A stretch of DNA of 64,000 bases from Gordionus sp. m RMFG-2023 (taxonomy: Eukaryota; Nematomorpha; Gordioida; Chordodea; Parachordodidae): NCBI RefSeq assembly GCF_954871325.1, contig NC_088779.1, positions 13,828,846 to 13,892,845 on the forward strand, in the 5' to 3' direction. The notes beneath the pieces are model-generated. The model saw only the letters and a program-made list of their open reading frames with translations. It was not told where the DNA came from and searched no databases. Made by a program: the position numbers and the translations under genes. Shown here in pieces: positions 22,741 to 33,976 of this stretch (position 1 is the stretch's first letter; each line of letters starts with the position of its first letter).

Positions 22741-23083
22741 ATTCTTTATAACACTTTCGATTTTCATTTATTCTTATTTTTAATTATGTGATGAAGAGCT
22801 TTTTGTATGTTGCCAAATCCTGTACAGGATCTGTGAAATAGTTATTTGAAAAAGGTATGATTTAACTTACTATAAAAAAGTAGGCATGTCATTCAGATAA
22901 TGGAGAGTATTTTTTGTCAATATCTTAGAGGGGTATAAGTTTAAGAGCCTCTGAACTAAGTTTCTATACTAGCTGCGATATACATTATGCAATTACAATT
23001 CATATATAGTAATAGCGAATTATTTTCACTTTATAATTAAATCATCATTATTTAGATAATAAAAAGTGTAAAAAAATATATTA
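22741..23083. other. Region downstream of KDM8
   Basis: AT-rich with no recognised gene. Transcription of KDM8 probably ends near its left start, given the poly(A) signal at 23084-23089 on the minus strand. Confidence 0.4.
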
Positions 23084-23089
23084 TTTATT
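23084..23089 (-). terminator. Poly(A) signal of KDM8
   Basis: AATAAA on the minus strand lies 11 bases after the KDM8 stop codon, so the 3' UTR would be very short. This fits the compact layout of the MED10-KDM8 unit. No comparable signal lies between MED10 and KDM8. Confidence 0.65.
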
Positions 23090-23100
23090 CAATTCTATTG

Positions 23101-24687
23101 TCATTCCCACCAAAAGTTGACAGAAAAGCTAGATGTTAGAGATTTAACAAAATGCCAATATTTAGGTGGGATGTATAAAACATCCCCAGATTTGAGTAAG
23201 GTTTCTTTATATGGAACATCAATAAAATTAGGATATTTATCTATATCTGGATTTTCTACATCAACTGGGCTTGTGTTATCACTCAATAGATCCTTTTTTG
23301 AAAAATGATATAATTTTTCTGATGTAGATGGGTGATATAAACGTACATACTTGACACCAAATACTTGACATAATAAATTAGGTTTAGGATCAAAGTGGAG
23401 AGGAGATACAGTGCCAGCTGGACCAAACCAGCAATTTATTTCAACGTCTTCCTCAATGTTAGCCTCTGGCATATTTCTTTCAACATTGTTATTTATATTA
23501 AATTTGGAAGATGATAAATTTTTATTATTATGAAATTTTTCTTTGTTTTTTTTAAAGGCAATCAACTCATTTGATAAAGTACACATACAATAAATTGGAA
23601 TGTCAATGTCCTCTTTTAATTCTGGTATCTGTTCAAATAAAAGATGTTGTGCCAAATAACCTTTTGGATTGTTATCATCGAGTATATAATCTTTTATAAA
23701 ATCTGAAAAGAGCATTAATTTTTGAGTCCATTGTTCATCAGTATATTTTGAACCTATTTCAATTGGGACAGTTCGTGGCCCACAGACATTTAACAAATAT
23801 TCTAAGTTCCATTTCATTGCTCTATTTGATTTGGAATCATATTGAAAGCATGGCCAATCAATGATCGATTTTATAATGACCAAAGGCTCTTCCCCAATTA
23901 ACATCTGATGAAATTGGGAAATGGAAGGGCAATTTAATATTGGGACCTGATAATTAATGCAATAATTTAAATGTTGTTGTTCATTAATAATTAGATCTTG
24001 TAAGTTATTTCCTATAACTGTTGAAATATAATCTGGATCCTTAGTTATATATTTACTGAGTGATGAAGCAAGCTTGTTATATATATTTTCCCCATTATAA
24101 AATATATTTGTTAACCCCATCAAAAGTGAATAATCACATAATTTTAATAATTTTAGCAATAATTGTCTAAATTTTTTCTTGTCATTATCAAAATCAATAG
24201 GATATTCTTTTAAAAAATTAATCACAACATTTAATTTAAAAATATCAAGCAAGGAATTAGTGCATGCAATATAGATTAGTTGGATCATTAAAATAAATTT
24301 CAGGAGATTTATAAATGAATATATATATCTCCAATGTACTCCAATGTTACTCCATAGTCCAGTATTTAATTTTTCCCATATAAAATCAGAGATATAATCA
24401 ATAATATTATATATATCTTCAATAACTATGATAAGAGATATTGTAAAAAGTGAATAGGGTTTTGTTTTATTATTCTTCCTATTACTTTGATTTGATTGCT
24501 CATTTTCAATTATAGGTAAAATTATTGTAACTTTATTTGATGCTCTATATATTAGATTATACATTTCAGAGCCTATATTAATTTCATCTAAATAATTTCT
24601 GATAAATTTAAAATTCTTGGGTATAAAGGGTGTTATTTGAGTTAAAAATAGGTTATGAATTGATTTAATATTGTATATGGTATTCAT
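23101..24687 (-). CDS. JmjC-domain oxygenase KDM8/JMJD5
   Basis: 528 residues in one unspliced frame. It is an Fe(II)- and 2-oxoglutarate-dependent JmjC oxygenase; the family has been described as an arginine hydroxylase, protease-like or histone demethylase, and acts in nucleus and cytosol. The N-terminal helical part matches JMJD5 (WEKLNTGLWSNIGVHWRYIY near residue 104, CDYSLLMGL near 184). The catalytic part has SKYTDEQW, GYLAQHLLFEQIPEL (343-357), INCWFGPAGTVSPLHFDP, and ends in FSVNFWWE, the family terminus. The iron ligands are His431, Asp433 and His512; Asn437 and Lys446 fit the 2-oxoglutarate site. It exceeds human JMJD5 (416 residues), partly through an Asn/Lys-rich insert at about 368-412. 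The ATG lies 12 bp after the MED10 stop; no other start is indicated. It appears intact and under constraint. Confidence 0.97.
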   Translation of the reverse strand: MNTIYNIKSIHNLFLTQITPFIPKNFKFIRNYLDEINIGSEMYNLIYRASNKVTIILPIIENEQSNQSNRKNNKTKPYSLFTISLIIVIEDIYNIIDYISDFIWEKLNTGLWSNIGVHWRYIYSFINLLKFILMIQLIYIACTNSLLDIFKLNVVINFLKEYPIDFDNDKKKFRQLLLKLLKLCDYSLLMGLTNIFYNGENIYNKLASSLSKYITKDPDYISTVIGNNLQDLIINEQQHLNYCINYQVPILNCPSISQFHQMLIGEEPLVIIKSIIDWPCFQYDSKSNRAMKWNLEYLLNVCGPRTVPIEIGSKYTDEQWTQKLMLFSDFIKDYILDDNNPKGYLAQHLLFEQIPELKEDIDIPIYCMCTLSNELIAFKKNKEKFHNNKNLSSSKFNINNNVERNMPEANIEEDVEINCWFGPAGTVSPLHFDPKPNLLCQVFGVKYVRLYHPSTSEKLYHFSKKDLLSDNTSPVDVENPDIDKYPNFIDVPYKETLLKSGDVLYIPPKYWHFVKSLTSSFSVNFWWE

Positions 24688-24699
24688 TATTAAAAAAAA

Positions 24700-25241
24700 T
24701 TATGGTTGAAAAGTTGTATCTTCACTTCTTAAAATACAATACTTTGTTGTTTCAGTAGGAAAGACTTTATTTATTTCAGTCATTAGTGTATCTTTAAACT
24801 TCTACACAAATAATTTTTTAAAATAATATAGAATAATTAAAAGGAAACTTTCAGAGATTCCACTCTATTTTTGGCTTCTTCATTTTTAAATAAACATTTA
24901 TCCATATAATCTTTTATATAAATCTCAGGAGTTAGACCTTTATCAACATATCTAAATAAAATATAAAGCCATATAATTTATAATAACTACTCAATTAAAT
25001 CCAATGGTATTTGAATATCATAAATAATCGCTTTAGATTTTTGAAGATCTTGCAAACTTTTAATGATTGAATTCCTTTTTATAAATAATATAAGATTATA
25101 ACATTAATACATTTACAATTGGTGATTAAGATTATTTTGACTTTGAGGTTGAAAATCGCAGACCATAATTTCCAATAATCGTATATGTTCTATCAATTCT
25201 TCGAGTTGATGCTCCATATTTTCTATTTTATTTATTTCCAT
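24700..25241 (-). CDS. Mediator complex subunit 10 (four exons)
   Basis: Exons on the minus strand are 25117-25241, 24991-25074, 24849-24951 and 24700-24801. The introns are 42, 39 and 47 bp with GT-AG ends (the third donor is GTTTCC). The spliced product is 137 residues, against 135 in human MED10. Family blocks are NMEHQLEELIEHIRLLEIMV, CDFQPQSQNNLN, SLQDLQKSKAIIYDIQIPLD, YVDKGLTPEIYIKDYMDKCL, NEEAKNRVESLKKFKD and INKVFPTETTKY. MED10 is a conserved middle-module subunit of Mediator, linking activators to RNA polymerase II in the nucleus. All splice phases agree and no stop interrupts the frame. The start could be Met1 (25241) or Met9. KDM8 starts 12 bp downstream on the same strand, so the two genes probably share a transcript. 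Confidence 0.94.
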
Positions 25242-25379
25242 TTCAAATAAAAAAAATGAAAAAAACCAATCATTTGATATATTTCCATCAAATCAAAAGT
25301 CATTCGCGTTATGATGATTTTAAAAGATAGATTGACATTTCCTTTTAAAATTATTTTACTTGCAAAAATTAATAAAATG
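25242..25379. promoter_or_regulatory. Short upstream region of the MED10-KDM8 unit
   Basis: About 140 bp separates the MED10 start from the retroelement fossil. It is AT-rich with no TATA box or other element that can be named with confidence. If the two genes are co-transcribed, the promoter should lie here or within the edge of the fossil. Confidence 0.35.
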
Positions 25380-28260
25380 TTTCAAATGTGGAGGATTATT
25401 GAGAGAGAAAAAATGAAAGAAGGTAGTGTACCGAACATAAAGGAAACGGAGTAGCAAAATATAGAATGTTTTATGCCGAAAAGGGGGACATGTGGCAAAA
25501 GACTGGGGAATTTGTGACTATGTTATGGATGGCAAAGAATATATAATAACAGTCACGGCCGAGCGAATAGGTGGCTTTCTTAGGAGGAAATAAGTAAGAG
25601 GAGATGTGTAAATATGCTACAAGGGAGGTGGTACATGATACTTGTTCTAGAGTGATGATAATTTAAATGAGAGAACGATTCCCATGTTGTTTGATACGGG
25701 AGCAGCTATTTCGGTAATTGGTTAGGATAGTATCAGAGTATTTCGCTAGGGGAATACTAGATAATGAGGGATTAAGAATAAGAAAATTTGATAGGACCCT
25801 GACTACTATGGGTAAGATAGAAATTATTGAAGAAGCAACATTGGATGAGAGGGTTCAGGTATTAGAATTATGGATTATCAATTGAAGTATAGAAGCTGTG
25901 TTCGGGTTGATCAGGGTCACTCGAATTGATTCATAGTATAGTTTATAGAGAAAATTTTCATAGTGGGGCATATTTGCACCAATAACTAAGTGTGGAATAT
26001 GCAGTTATGGCGTTTAAAAGAGAGTATATGTTGCCGTAAGACCTTGTTGAATGGTGGAGAAAGGGGGAATAATTCTAAGAGCGAAATTGACGAAAATAAT
26101 TATAAGAGAGAAATAGGGGGGAATAATGAAGTAATTCTCAGCTCGAATTAGGGGAAAATAATTATGGGAACGAACATCAAAGGATCGTAATAAGGGGAAA
26201 TAATTATAGGGGAAAAATAGGTAAAAATTACCAGAGGAAAGTTGGACTTGTTAAAGAATATCATGATATCAAGAGAAGAGAGGAGAAAAGAAAGAGGGAA
26301 GGGACGTTTGAGAGACACAGAACAGTAAAAGGGAGTTGTCACTTAATGAAAAACTGACCAAAGTGCAAGAGAGAGTTCGGAGATTGGTATAAAATAATCA
26401 CGATTCAACGAAGATTTTTGGGGTGCCTCAGAGATTATGAAATGGATATTAAATTAAAGGATGGTTGACAAATACCATTTGAAAGAAGAAAATAAGTAGA
26501 AATACAATTAGATCAAAGGGTACAGAATAGCATCGTATGTCCTGTTGAATATATGGGCGACTTAACTGGTGCCTGTGAAGAAAGCCAGTGGCGGCTCCGT
26601 CTATTCGCAGATTTCCGGGTCACGTTATATCCATGGGGTCATATCAGTTGCCACGAATTAAGGAAATTTTGGCCAATTTAGAAGTATTTATTTTTAAAAA
26701 GTTGATTTCTTGAATGCATATTTGCAGCTTGATAATTCGGAGGTAAAGAAGTTATTAACGATTACTACGCGTAAGTTATTGTTTGCATCTGTAGATCGCC
26801 ATTTGGACTTACGCATCAGCTCCTATTATTCAGCGAACAATGGTGGTCGTTTTTCAAGGAATGGAGGGGGGTTTTCTAATATATGGACGATGCACTGGTA
26901 ATGGGAAGAACTCTAGAACAGCATGAACAGAGATTGGGGGAAGTATTTGGGAGAATCAAAGAAAAAGGATTACGTACTAGTGCGGAGAAATGTGTGTTGG
27001 GGGTGATGGAGGTGATATATCTTGGGATCAAAATTACAAAAGAGTTGAGGTTGACACTTAATAATAAAGCAGAAAAGTCTTTTTGGAAATGGTCAACTAT
27101 TATCATTGGTTTGTGGAGGGACTTACCTAAATAGCAGCGCTAAAATATAAATTGCTGAATTGGAAAAGAACCTATTTTGGTTTAATTTAATAATAAATTG
27201 TAGGTGTTATTGGCTGAGAACGCTTGTAATGAAGGTCTAGGAGGAGCCTTGTTGCATTATATTGATAAATTAAAGAGACAGGTATTATATTTTTCAAGAT
27301 TATTTAGAGCAGCAGAGACCAGGTATTCTATGACTAAGCAAGAAGCGTAAGCTGTCATTTTTGAATTAACATCGAAAATATCTCGTTGGAAGCAGGTTTG
27401 TTATTTATATGGATAATAAACCGCTCATCTATTCAAAAAGGACATAGTATTAATGCTATCGCCCGGCAACAAAGATGATAATTGCTAGTGGGCAATTTTC
27501 ATGTACAAGTGAAATATCGACGAGGAAGAGAAAATTATTTACCCGACATTTTATCATGCGGAGCTGGAGAAGATTTCGAGGGAAATGAACATGAAGAATG
27601 GGACTAAGAAAACAAGCATGTACTGATCAGAACGATGACTGGAATATCAATAAATTAAAAGGGCAACTTTAAAAGATAGAGAATTGAGGCAAATTAAAGC
27701 GTGCATAAAGGGATGGAAAGCATGGCAGGATGGGGATAAAACGTTCAAATATATAGAAAATGAGTTGGAAATAATAATGAATGTCTAGTGAGGGGAAGTC
27801 GGAGGAGCATGTGCTAGATGTAATTCCTGGGCTTCGATGCCTCGAAAAGACAAAGAAAGTGTGGGCCGAAAGCAACTCAGCCGTGGGAGACTTCTTTGGT
27901 TTGACAAGTTATATAGTAGTGGATGTTTATTCAAAGTAGGTGGAGTATGTGGAGGTAGGAAACACAACTTAAGTGGTGATAAAAACATTGAAAAATCTAT
28001 GGGTTAGATACGGAGTGGCTATTACAATCATATCGGACGGAGGTGAATCTTTTTTAGTAGACAGTTCAAGGTTTTCTATTGGGAAACCGGAGCTAAACAC
28101 ATTTGTTGCCACCATATCACCCGAGTTCGAAGGGTCAGGCGGAGCGGATGGTAGCCGTGGTCAGAAACTGGTTGAGAGAATCTAAAGATGGAGGCGGAGA
28201 AATGTGGGCGGTATTTCCGTATTACAACAACAGTAAAAAGGTAGAAGAGGAATAGCCCGC
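25380..28260 (+). mobile_element. Old Ty3/gypsy LTR-retrotransposon fossil (pol region)
   Basis: Translated pieces in consistent order on the plus strand show a zinc-knuckle-like CFKCGG, an aspartic-protease-like LFDTGAAISVIG, reverse transcriptase with DDALVMGRTLEQHEQRL and an SAEKCVLGVMEVIYLGIKI segment, RNase H with GGALLHYIDK and FRAAETRYSM, and an integrase-like IISDGGESF. This order is that of Ty3/gypsy pol. The element is ancient and broken in well over ten places. No long terminal repeats are recognised, so both ends are approximate. Its G/A-rich composition differs from the flanking host genes. Confidence 0.8.
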
Positions 28261-28273
28261 GGAGAAACCACCC

Positions 28274-28620
28274 ATGAATATTAGAGATGTAGAAATCTAT
28301 TTGGAATTTCTGATTGGCTCTTACGAAGAAGGTGAATGTGTTTATTTTCCTATGGCAAAAGAAGGTATTTTCGATTTTAAAATTTTTGCTTTTGCTCTTT
28401 CAAAATCGAGAGGTTTTCTGCTATCTTCATTATTAGATTGTTGTATAGTCGCGTGTCCAGTGGTATTAATTTTAACATATTCTACTGTTTTACCAATTTT
28501 CAAATTTAAATCTCTTAGGATTATAATATTGTATCTTGATGGCAGAGAGTCTATCATATTTGTCATTGTGTTTATAAACCCCAATCTATCGTTTTTAATA
28601 AAATTTTATGGTAATTAATA
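28274..28620 (-). pseudogene. Possible LINE endonuclease fragment
   Basis: On the minus strand an 80-codon open piece (28342-28584) contains SLPSRYNIIILRDLNLKIGK, which resembles the GDLNAKIG motif of apurinic-type LINE endonucleases (with Arg in place of Gly), then a region ending KPLDFERAK. It lacks a start with context, the remaining endonuclease blocks and a reverse transcriptase. It may be a 5' scrap of a LINE. A host gene is possible but nothing supports one. Confidence 0.4.
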
Positions 28621-29314
28621 ACTTACTAGTAGAAAGACCGTCAAAAATAACTGTGAATGAGATTTTTATTCATTTTTTTACGATAGACGTCATGCCAGAT
28701 CCAAGCTCAAAAGATTAGAAAGCATATAATTATTAAAAAGTTTATCCAGCCCAGTTCAACCCTTAATAATTTGTTAAAGATATTCCCATGTCAGGTGCAA
28801 GCTAATATAAATTTTGAGGTTCCAAGCCCAGTCGTATCCAATATAATTTTAAAAATTTTTTCCCACCTCGGAGATAGTTAAATTTTTAATTGATTTCATC
28901 ACATGAAGGGGAATTATCAGATTTACCAATTAGTCTAATATGGAAAAAAAAACGTAAATTCCGTATTAAGGAAAACTGGGAAGGCCTGGGCAACCGCTTA
29001 TTAGAGAATCATGACAAATAAAATTAAAATAAACGACTCTTATACTTTTTTTGTAATATGATCAATTAAAATTATATCTAAAAAATATATTGTTTATTAT
29101 ATAGGGTTATTGTTTTTCAGATAAATTTAATGTATGTCTTGCATTTCTGATATTATTTGTCAAAGAATTTGATAAGGGATATATATTTTTTTATGTTAAG
29201 TAAAAATAAAAAATGCTGTCTATTTAAATTACAAAAATGCCATTAAACACTAATGAAACTTATATGCAAATTATTTATATATTTTTTAAGATATTTTTTT
29301 ATTGACATATAAAT
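28621..29314. other. Intergenic sequence with decayed repeat scraps
   Basis: 28690-28870 contains CCAAGCTCAAAAG, CCAGCCCAGTTCAACCC and GGTTCCAAGCCCAGTCG, which look like an eroded small element with CCCAAGC-type motifs also seen near 52.1 kb. GGGAAGGCCTGGGCAACC near 28980 is a possible element end. No gene is seen. Confidence 0.35.
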
Positions 29315-29530
29315 TTAGGATAATTTTTTTAAAAAATAATGAGGATTATTTATTATGTATTTGATAAAATTAAGAGCAAATCCTTGTTGACATTTTAATT
29401 TTTGATGAAAAAAGCGACAAAATAAATCTGGGCGTTCCCTGGAGAGGAAATAATTAATGTATGATTTTATATCATTTAGGGTTGTAGATGAAAGTGATGA
29501 CGGATTTACAAAGCAGTGTACAAAACACAT
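29315..29530 (-). other. Unidentified 71-codon open frame
   Basis: The open frame reads MCFVHCFVNPSSLSSTTLND then SYINYFLSRERPDLFCRFFH and on to a stop. The composition is less biased than neighbouring frames, and a CTCTCCAG that could be a splice acceptor precedes GGAACGCCC. It is not recognised as any family. It may be a real exon or chance. Confidence 0.25.
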
Positions 29531-29592
29531 TACGTCCTGATAAAGATGATATGCCTATGCCTTGGGATACCGGTAAAAGAAGAAAGAAAAAC

Positions 29593-29954
29593 GATATATC
29601 TGTCAATGCCAGCATTGGTATCCCCCTCTAAAATAGAATCATGAACGACAATAACTCACCATAAAACGGTCGTAAGTATTGTTATTAAGGCCACGACAGA
29701 ACTACTGCATATATTTCCATTAATAAAGTTGATAAAATTGGCCGTACTGTACATTCAAGTTTGAACACGCAAAATGATATTTTTGTCAATGTCAGGATTG
29801 GTATCCCCTTCTATAATAGAATCATGAACGACAATGTTAACTCAACCATAAAACAGCCGTAAGTATTGTTTTAAAGGCCATGACAGAACTACTGCATATT
29901 TTTCCATTAATAAAGTTGATGAAATTGGCCGTACTGTACATTCAAGTTTGAACA
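29593..29954. repeat. Two-copy tandem duplication of a 183 bp unit
   Basis: 29593-29775 and 29776-29954 align over nearly their whole length (TGTCAATG.CAG.ATTGGTAT, AGAATCATGAACGACAAT, GACAGAACTACTGCATAT, TGGCCGTACTGTACATTCAA). The unit is less AT-rich than its surroundings. No convincing reading frame is shared by both copies. Confidence 0.85.
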
Positions 29955-31105
29955 TTCCTCTAAGTATTCATGAAAATTTCTCAGAGAATCGGATAAAGTA
30001 ATATTTATATTAACTCCTAGTGAAGTGAATGATAGTACAGAATTAAATGTTTATATTTGTTAAAAAGGCGGAGGCATAGGGATTGTGGTAGTGGTGATAG
30101 TATAATTTGGAGAACTGGGTGAAAATAAAATAAACATAGATATAAAACATAAGATAAAAAAAACAAAATAAACCTCCAGATGAGTTCATTTCAAGCGTAG
30201 TTCTTTATTAATTTGTCTACCAGTAACTCTAGAACGGGTAAGGCATTTGTTTAATCATCACTATTTTCTTTGCTTATCTTTAATAATAGATTTATCATGT
30301 TGTAGCAATGTGAGGGTTTAGGGTAACCTAGACAAATAAAGAAATCAGTCAAAAATATAAATAAACTATTGTTGAAATTAAACAAACATTAAAATAATGT
30401 AAAACCGGTAGATAGGTCAATATTAGATGCATATTTATAGTAGTTGAAGGGCTATCATCAAAAAAAAATCTTTGGGGGACTTATCAAGCCTATTATGATA
30501 TTCTAAAAGTTAAAAAATAACATGATGAATGTAATGTTATTAAGATTAAGGTTAATTAATTGTAAGGTAATTAAAAAATAAGATAAAAAAAAGGGGGGGG
30601 GGAAAGAAGGTATAAATGATTATATTATAAAAATTATATTAAAGGAATTGATAAGATTTTGAGAAATAGTGGTTAATAGATAATTGAGATAGAAAAAAAA
30701 GAATGAGATAATAAAATTCAGTGATAAATAAATTCATTAAGGGAGGGGAAAAATAAAGAAAGAGTTATTTATAAGCGTTGGAGATTATAAATAGGTTAGG
30801 ATAAGAATATTTAAATATTTGAATATAATTGGCTATCTTCTTAATTATTGGTTATGAAAGAAAAATATGAGTATCAAAAATTGTAATATAAGTACTGACA
30901 AAAATTGTGAGTATGTTCAAAATAAATATACAAGTTGAGTATCTTGTAGAGATTTCATTAATGTATAATTGATAATATGAGATGAAAATTGATAAGGTAA
31001 TCTAAAAAATAAAGAAAGGATTAAGTGAAATAAAAAGTTTCATTCATATTTACAAAGTTGAGGGAATATTGTTTTTATCAATTCAAAGACGATTTTTCAA
31101 ATCTC
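29955..31105. other. AT-rich intergenic sequence
   Basis: No gene is recognised. A GAGATAATAAAATT-type purine-rich stretch and a G-run at about 30593-30602 are the only notable features. Confidence 0.45.
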
Positions 31106-31320
31106 TCAATCCATGTTAGGTATGTGTACACCATCAATTCTCGAACATCCATTCATCTGTTTGTATAAAATAAATAAATAAAACAAATAAAAAAAATAAA
31201 AATAAATACGTACCGATGACATGACGTAGCGAAGACATGACGTAGTGATGATATGACGTAACGATGACATGACGTCATGATGGCGTAGTGAGGACATCGG
31301 AAAATTATAATATAGATGTC
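31106..31320. repeat. Dispersed repeat with GATGACATGACGTA tandem units
   Basis: This is the second copy of the repeat at 1666-1920. Here the central part (31203-31295) is expanded to about five degenerate 16-17 bp units (GATGACATGACGTAGCG) rich in ACGT. The flanking ACATCGGAAAATTA and ATATAGAT match the first copy. Confidence 0.7.
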
Positions 31321-31562
31321 AGTTTAAAGAATATTTTTGAACTTGAAAAAAGCTGTTGTTAAATATGGTTTTATATTTATAATTATTTTATTTAAATTAG
31401 ATGTTGTTTAGCATAAATTGCAATTTATTTCATTCATTCGTTGTATTTTAAATTATCTATTAACAAAACCTGTTTATGATATAAACTGACTTCTATTTTT
31501 ATACGCAAGCTGTATTTTATTTCCTTTCAAATTTTAAATCTTTTTCCATTATAATGTCTATG
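31321..31562. other. AT-rich intergenic sequence
   Basis: Nothing is recognised. Confidence 0.4.
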
Positions 31563-32129
31563 CAGCGTCTACATGACAGGATTTCCACTGGATGCAAACC
31601 CCCTTCATAAACCTTTACCTACCCTCCTAAAAAATCCCCGCGATGTCTCTTTATGATTATTTTCACCTATTTATTTATTGATACTCTTTTTAAATAATTT
31701 ATAAAAGATAACTTAAATTAATCTATCTCTACTACCAACTATCGATATTTTTTGAATATAAAGAATTTATTTTTTAGATAATAAATTTAATTAAAACCTC
31801 CATTATTTACAATGAATTAATTATTATGGCATTATGAGCTTGCTGAAATATCTAAACCTTTTAAATTATATTTAAAAGGATAGTTTATTTGGAAAACAAT
31901 GTGTATGATTGTTTGCAATATATAGATTTGGTCGATGAATTGTATTATAATAACACTATAATAAAAGTATTAATTTTTACAGCGATAAACTTTGTCTTAT
32001 TTTATCTCAAAATTTAATAGATAACCCCCCAAAAAATTTATCCTACCCCCATTAAAGCAGCTTACCCCCTACCCCCTCAAAAAAATAGGATGCAAACTGT
32101 TCCTACCCCTCCCGCTCATGTAGACGCTG
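31563..32129. mobile_element. CAGCGTCTACATG element, 567 bp, non-autonomous
   Basis: The ends CAGCGTCTACATGA and TCATGTAGACGCTG are 14 bp perfect inverted repeats. The interior follows 40067-40651 in the opposite orientation, including the GGATGCAAAC segments just inside both ends and a long C- or G-run near each end. It has no coding frame. The flanking octamers match only partly (TGTCTATG and ATTGTATG), so the target duplication length is not certain. A hAT-type element is likely. Confidence 0.85.
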
Positions 32130-33976
32130 ATTGTATGGGTTGAATCATTGATAAAAAATAACACTATATCTACTGTTCAGGCAAATTTTTTTTATTTTAA
32201 TCATATTTATTTACAGATTCTATGAACATTAAATCTCAATAGTGATAGTAATCATCAAAATGTACACTAAAGAATTTAAACTTAAAATCAGCCATCACCC
32301 ACCTTTAAAGTAATTAAATTATACTGTAGTTCTCGGGTGTAGGCTCTTTTTTTACCACACTCCTTTTTACTAAGCCTATAGAGGTTTAAGCAACTTTTTT
32401 CGAAATGTAACGCCTACAAGTACGGGCGGCTTGCCCACAAAGTGTGAAGGGCTCCTCATTTTTCTTCCCCTAATTAACTATCCAGTTTGATGGATTTTGA
32501 GGAAAACCTAGCTTAGTCTGTTGTACCCACAACCAGAGGTCGAAAACGCTTTTATCGTATCACGTATTAACATTTTAAACAATTATATTATATTATTTCA
32601 TTCACATGACACAAGATTAAGAATTTGATTGATTGTAAAAGTATATATATACATGTAATTTATAGTTGTGTAGTAATATTTTTTAGATAAATTAAATTAA
32701 TAAATATTATATTTGGCAATTCTTTGCTCACCTTAACTGCTGCTGTCATATAATTATAAATTAAAATTAAATTCTAAAATAGCAAGTAAAATCATTAACT
32801 TATAATTTATTAAATATATTTTTAAAATATAAAAGCTACTGAAAAGGTTGCAGAAATCAAATGTTATAAACGTATATTAAGTCAATTTATTGATATTTAA
32901 ATTTAAAAAATATAATGATCACATAATTCAAAATAGTTTCCTGTATATATTGACAATTTAATTTAATGTAGTTTATAATAAATTGATCTTTTTTTTTAAA
33001 GTTAAAATAAAAAATTGAACATTAGTTTATTAAGTAAAGAAACAATTCTTATTACATTTGAAATATAGTTACGCCATAAATAGCTTAAGGATGTAAAAAA
33101 AAACAATTTTTTAAAGTTAAGATAAAATACATGAGTGTCACTGTTTAACAGCTACAAATAAATTTGATTTTAATATAGTGTTTATAAATTGGGATATGAG
33201 GGTACCCAACCTAGTCTCTCACGTGTGGGAGATTTTATGTTAGCTATTGCATTATTCGGAAATTTCATAAAACTGGTAGGATTATATTCAGCTTAGTGTT
33301 ATATTTTGATTTTTCAAAAAAATTGTGGTAGTCTACATATTAATGTGGCAGACCTGGAAATCATGCGCATATGGCTCATCGAGCTAGCATCTGTGATTCA
33401 TCTATTGGTCCGCTCAAAATTAACAGTGCTAAATATATTATTCTTAAATTATCTAAATCACAAATAAATAATTTACGGCTCAAATTTAAACTCAGGTGAA
33501 CTCCTGAGTCGACTCAAATGAAAGCTGTTTTTGGAACGAGTCTATTTTTGAATTCAAACTGAGTTTAGAGATTAGTTGACTCGGCTTAGCCATTTAGCTA
33601 CATTATTATAGTAGAATTAGAACAATTAAAAAAAATACAAGTTCCTTAAATACATGCAAGTAATCACCTCCCCCCCCCTCCCCATCTTATTACTTTTGTT
33701 GTTTTAGTAAATATTATAAAATGACAAAATATTTATCATAAGCCTTTATCGCCTTTCTCTCTCTTAAAAAAACCGATAAAATATGTAAAAATATTTATAA
33801 TAAATATAAGTAAAGTATAAACTTTTTGCTCCAAGCAAAATTTTGTATTTTTCACATATTTTATAATCTCCACTTAAATTTATATCATCTATGGTATATT
33901 TGAGAAAAACTTCAATTAACATGTTTAAAATATATTAATTTATTTATAATATTTGCTATAAAAAAGTTTTAATTTA
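32130..33976. other. Intergenic sequence without a recognised gene
   Basis: Mostly AT-rich. 32320-32570 is less AT-rich (CCTACAAGTACGGGCGGCTT, CCACAACCAGAGGTCGAAAA), but no frame or repeat partner was found. 33430-33600 holds short inverted segments (GGTGAACTCCTGAGTC, GTTGACTCGGC) that may be an old MITE. Confidence 0.4.

Noticed and set aside
23117-23308. Plus-strand 63-codon open frame
   Set aside because: Shadow of the KDM8 C-terminus.
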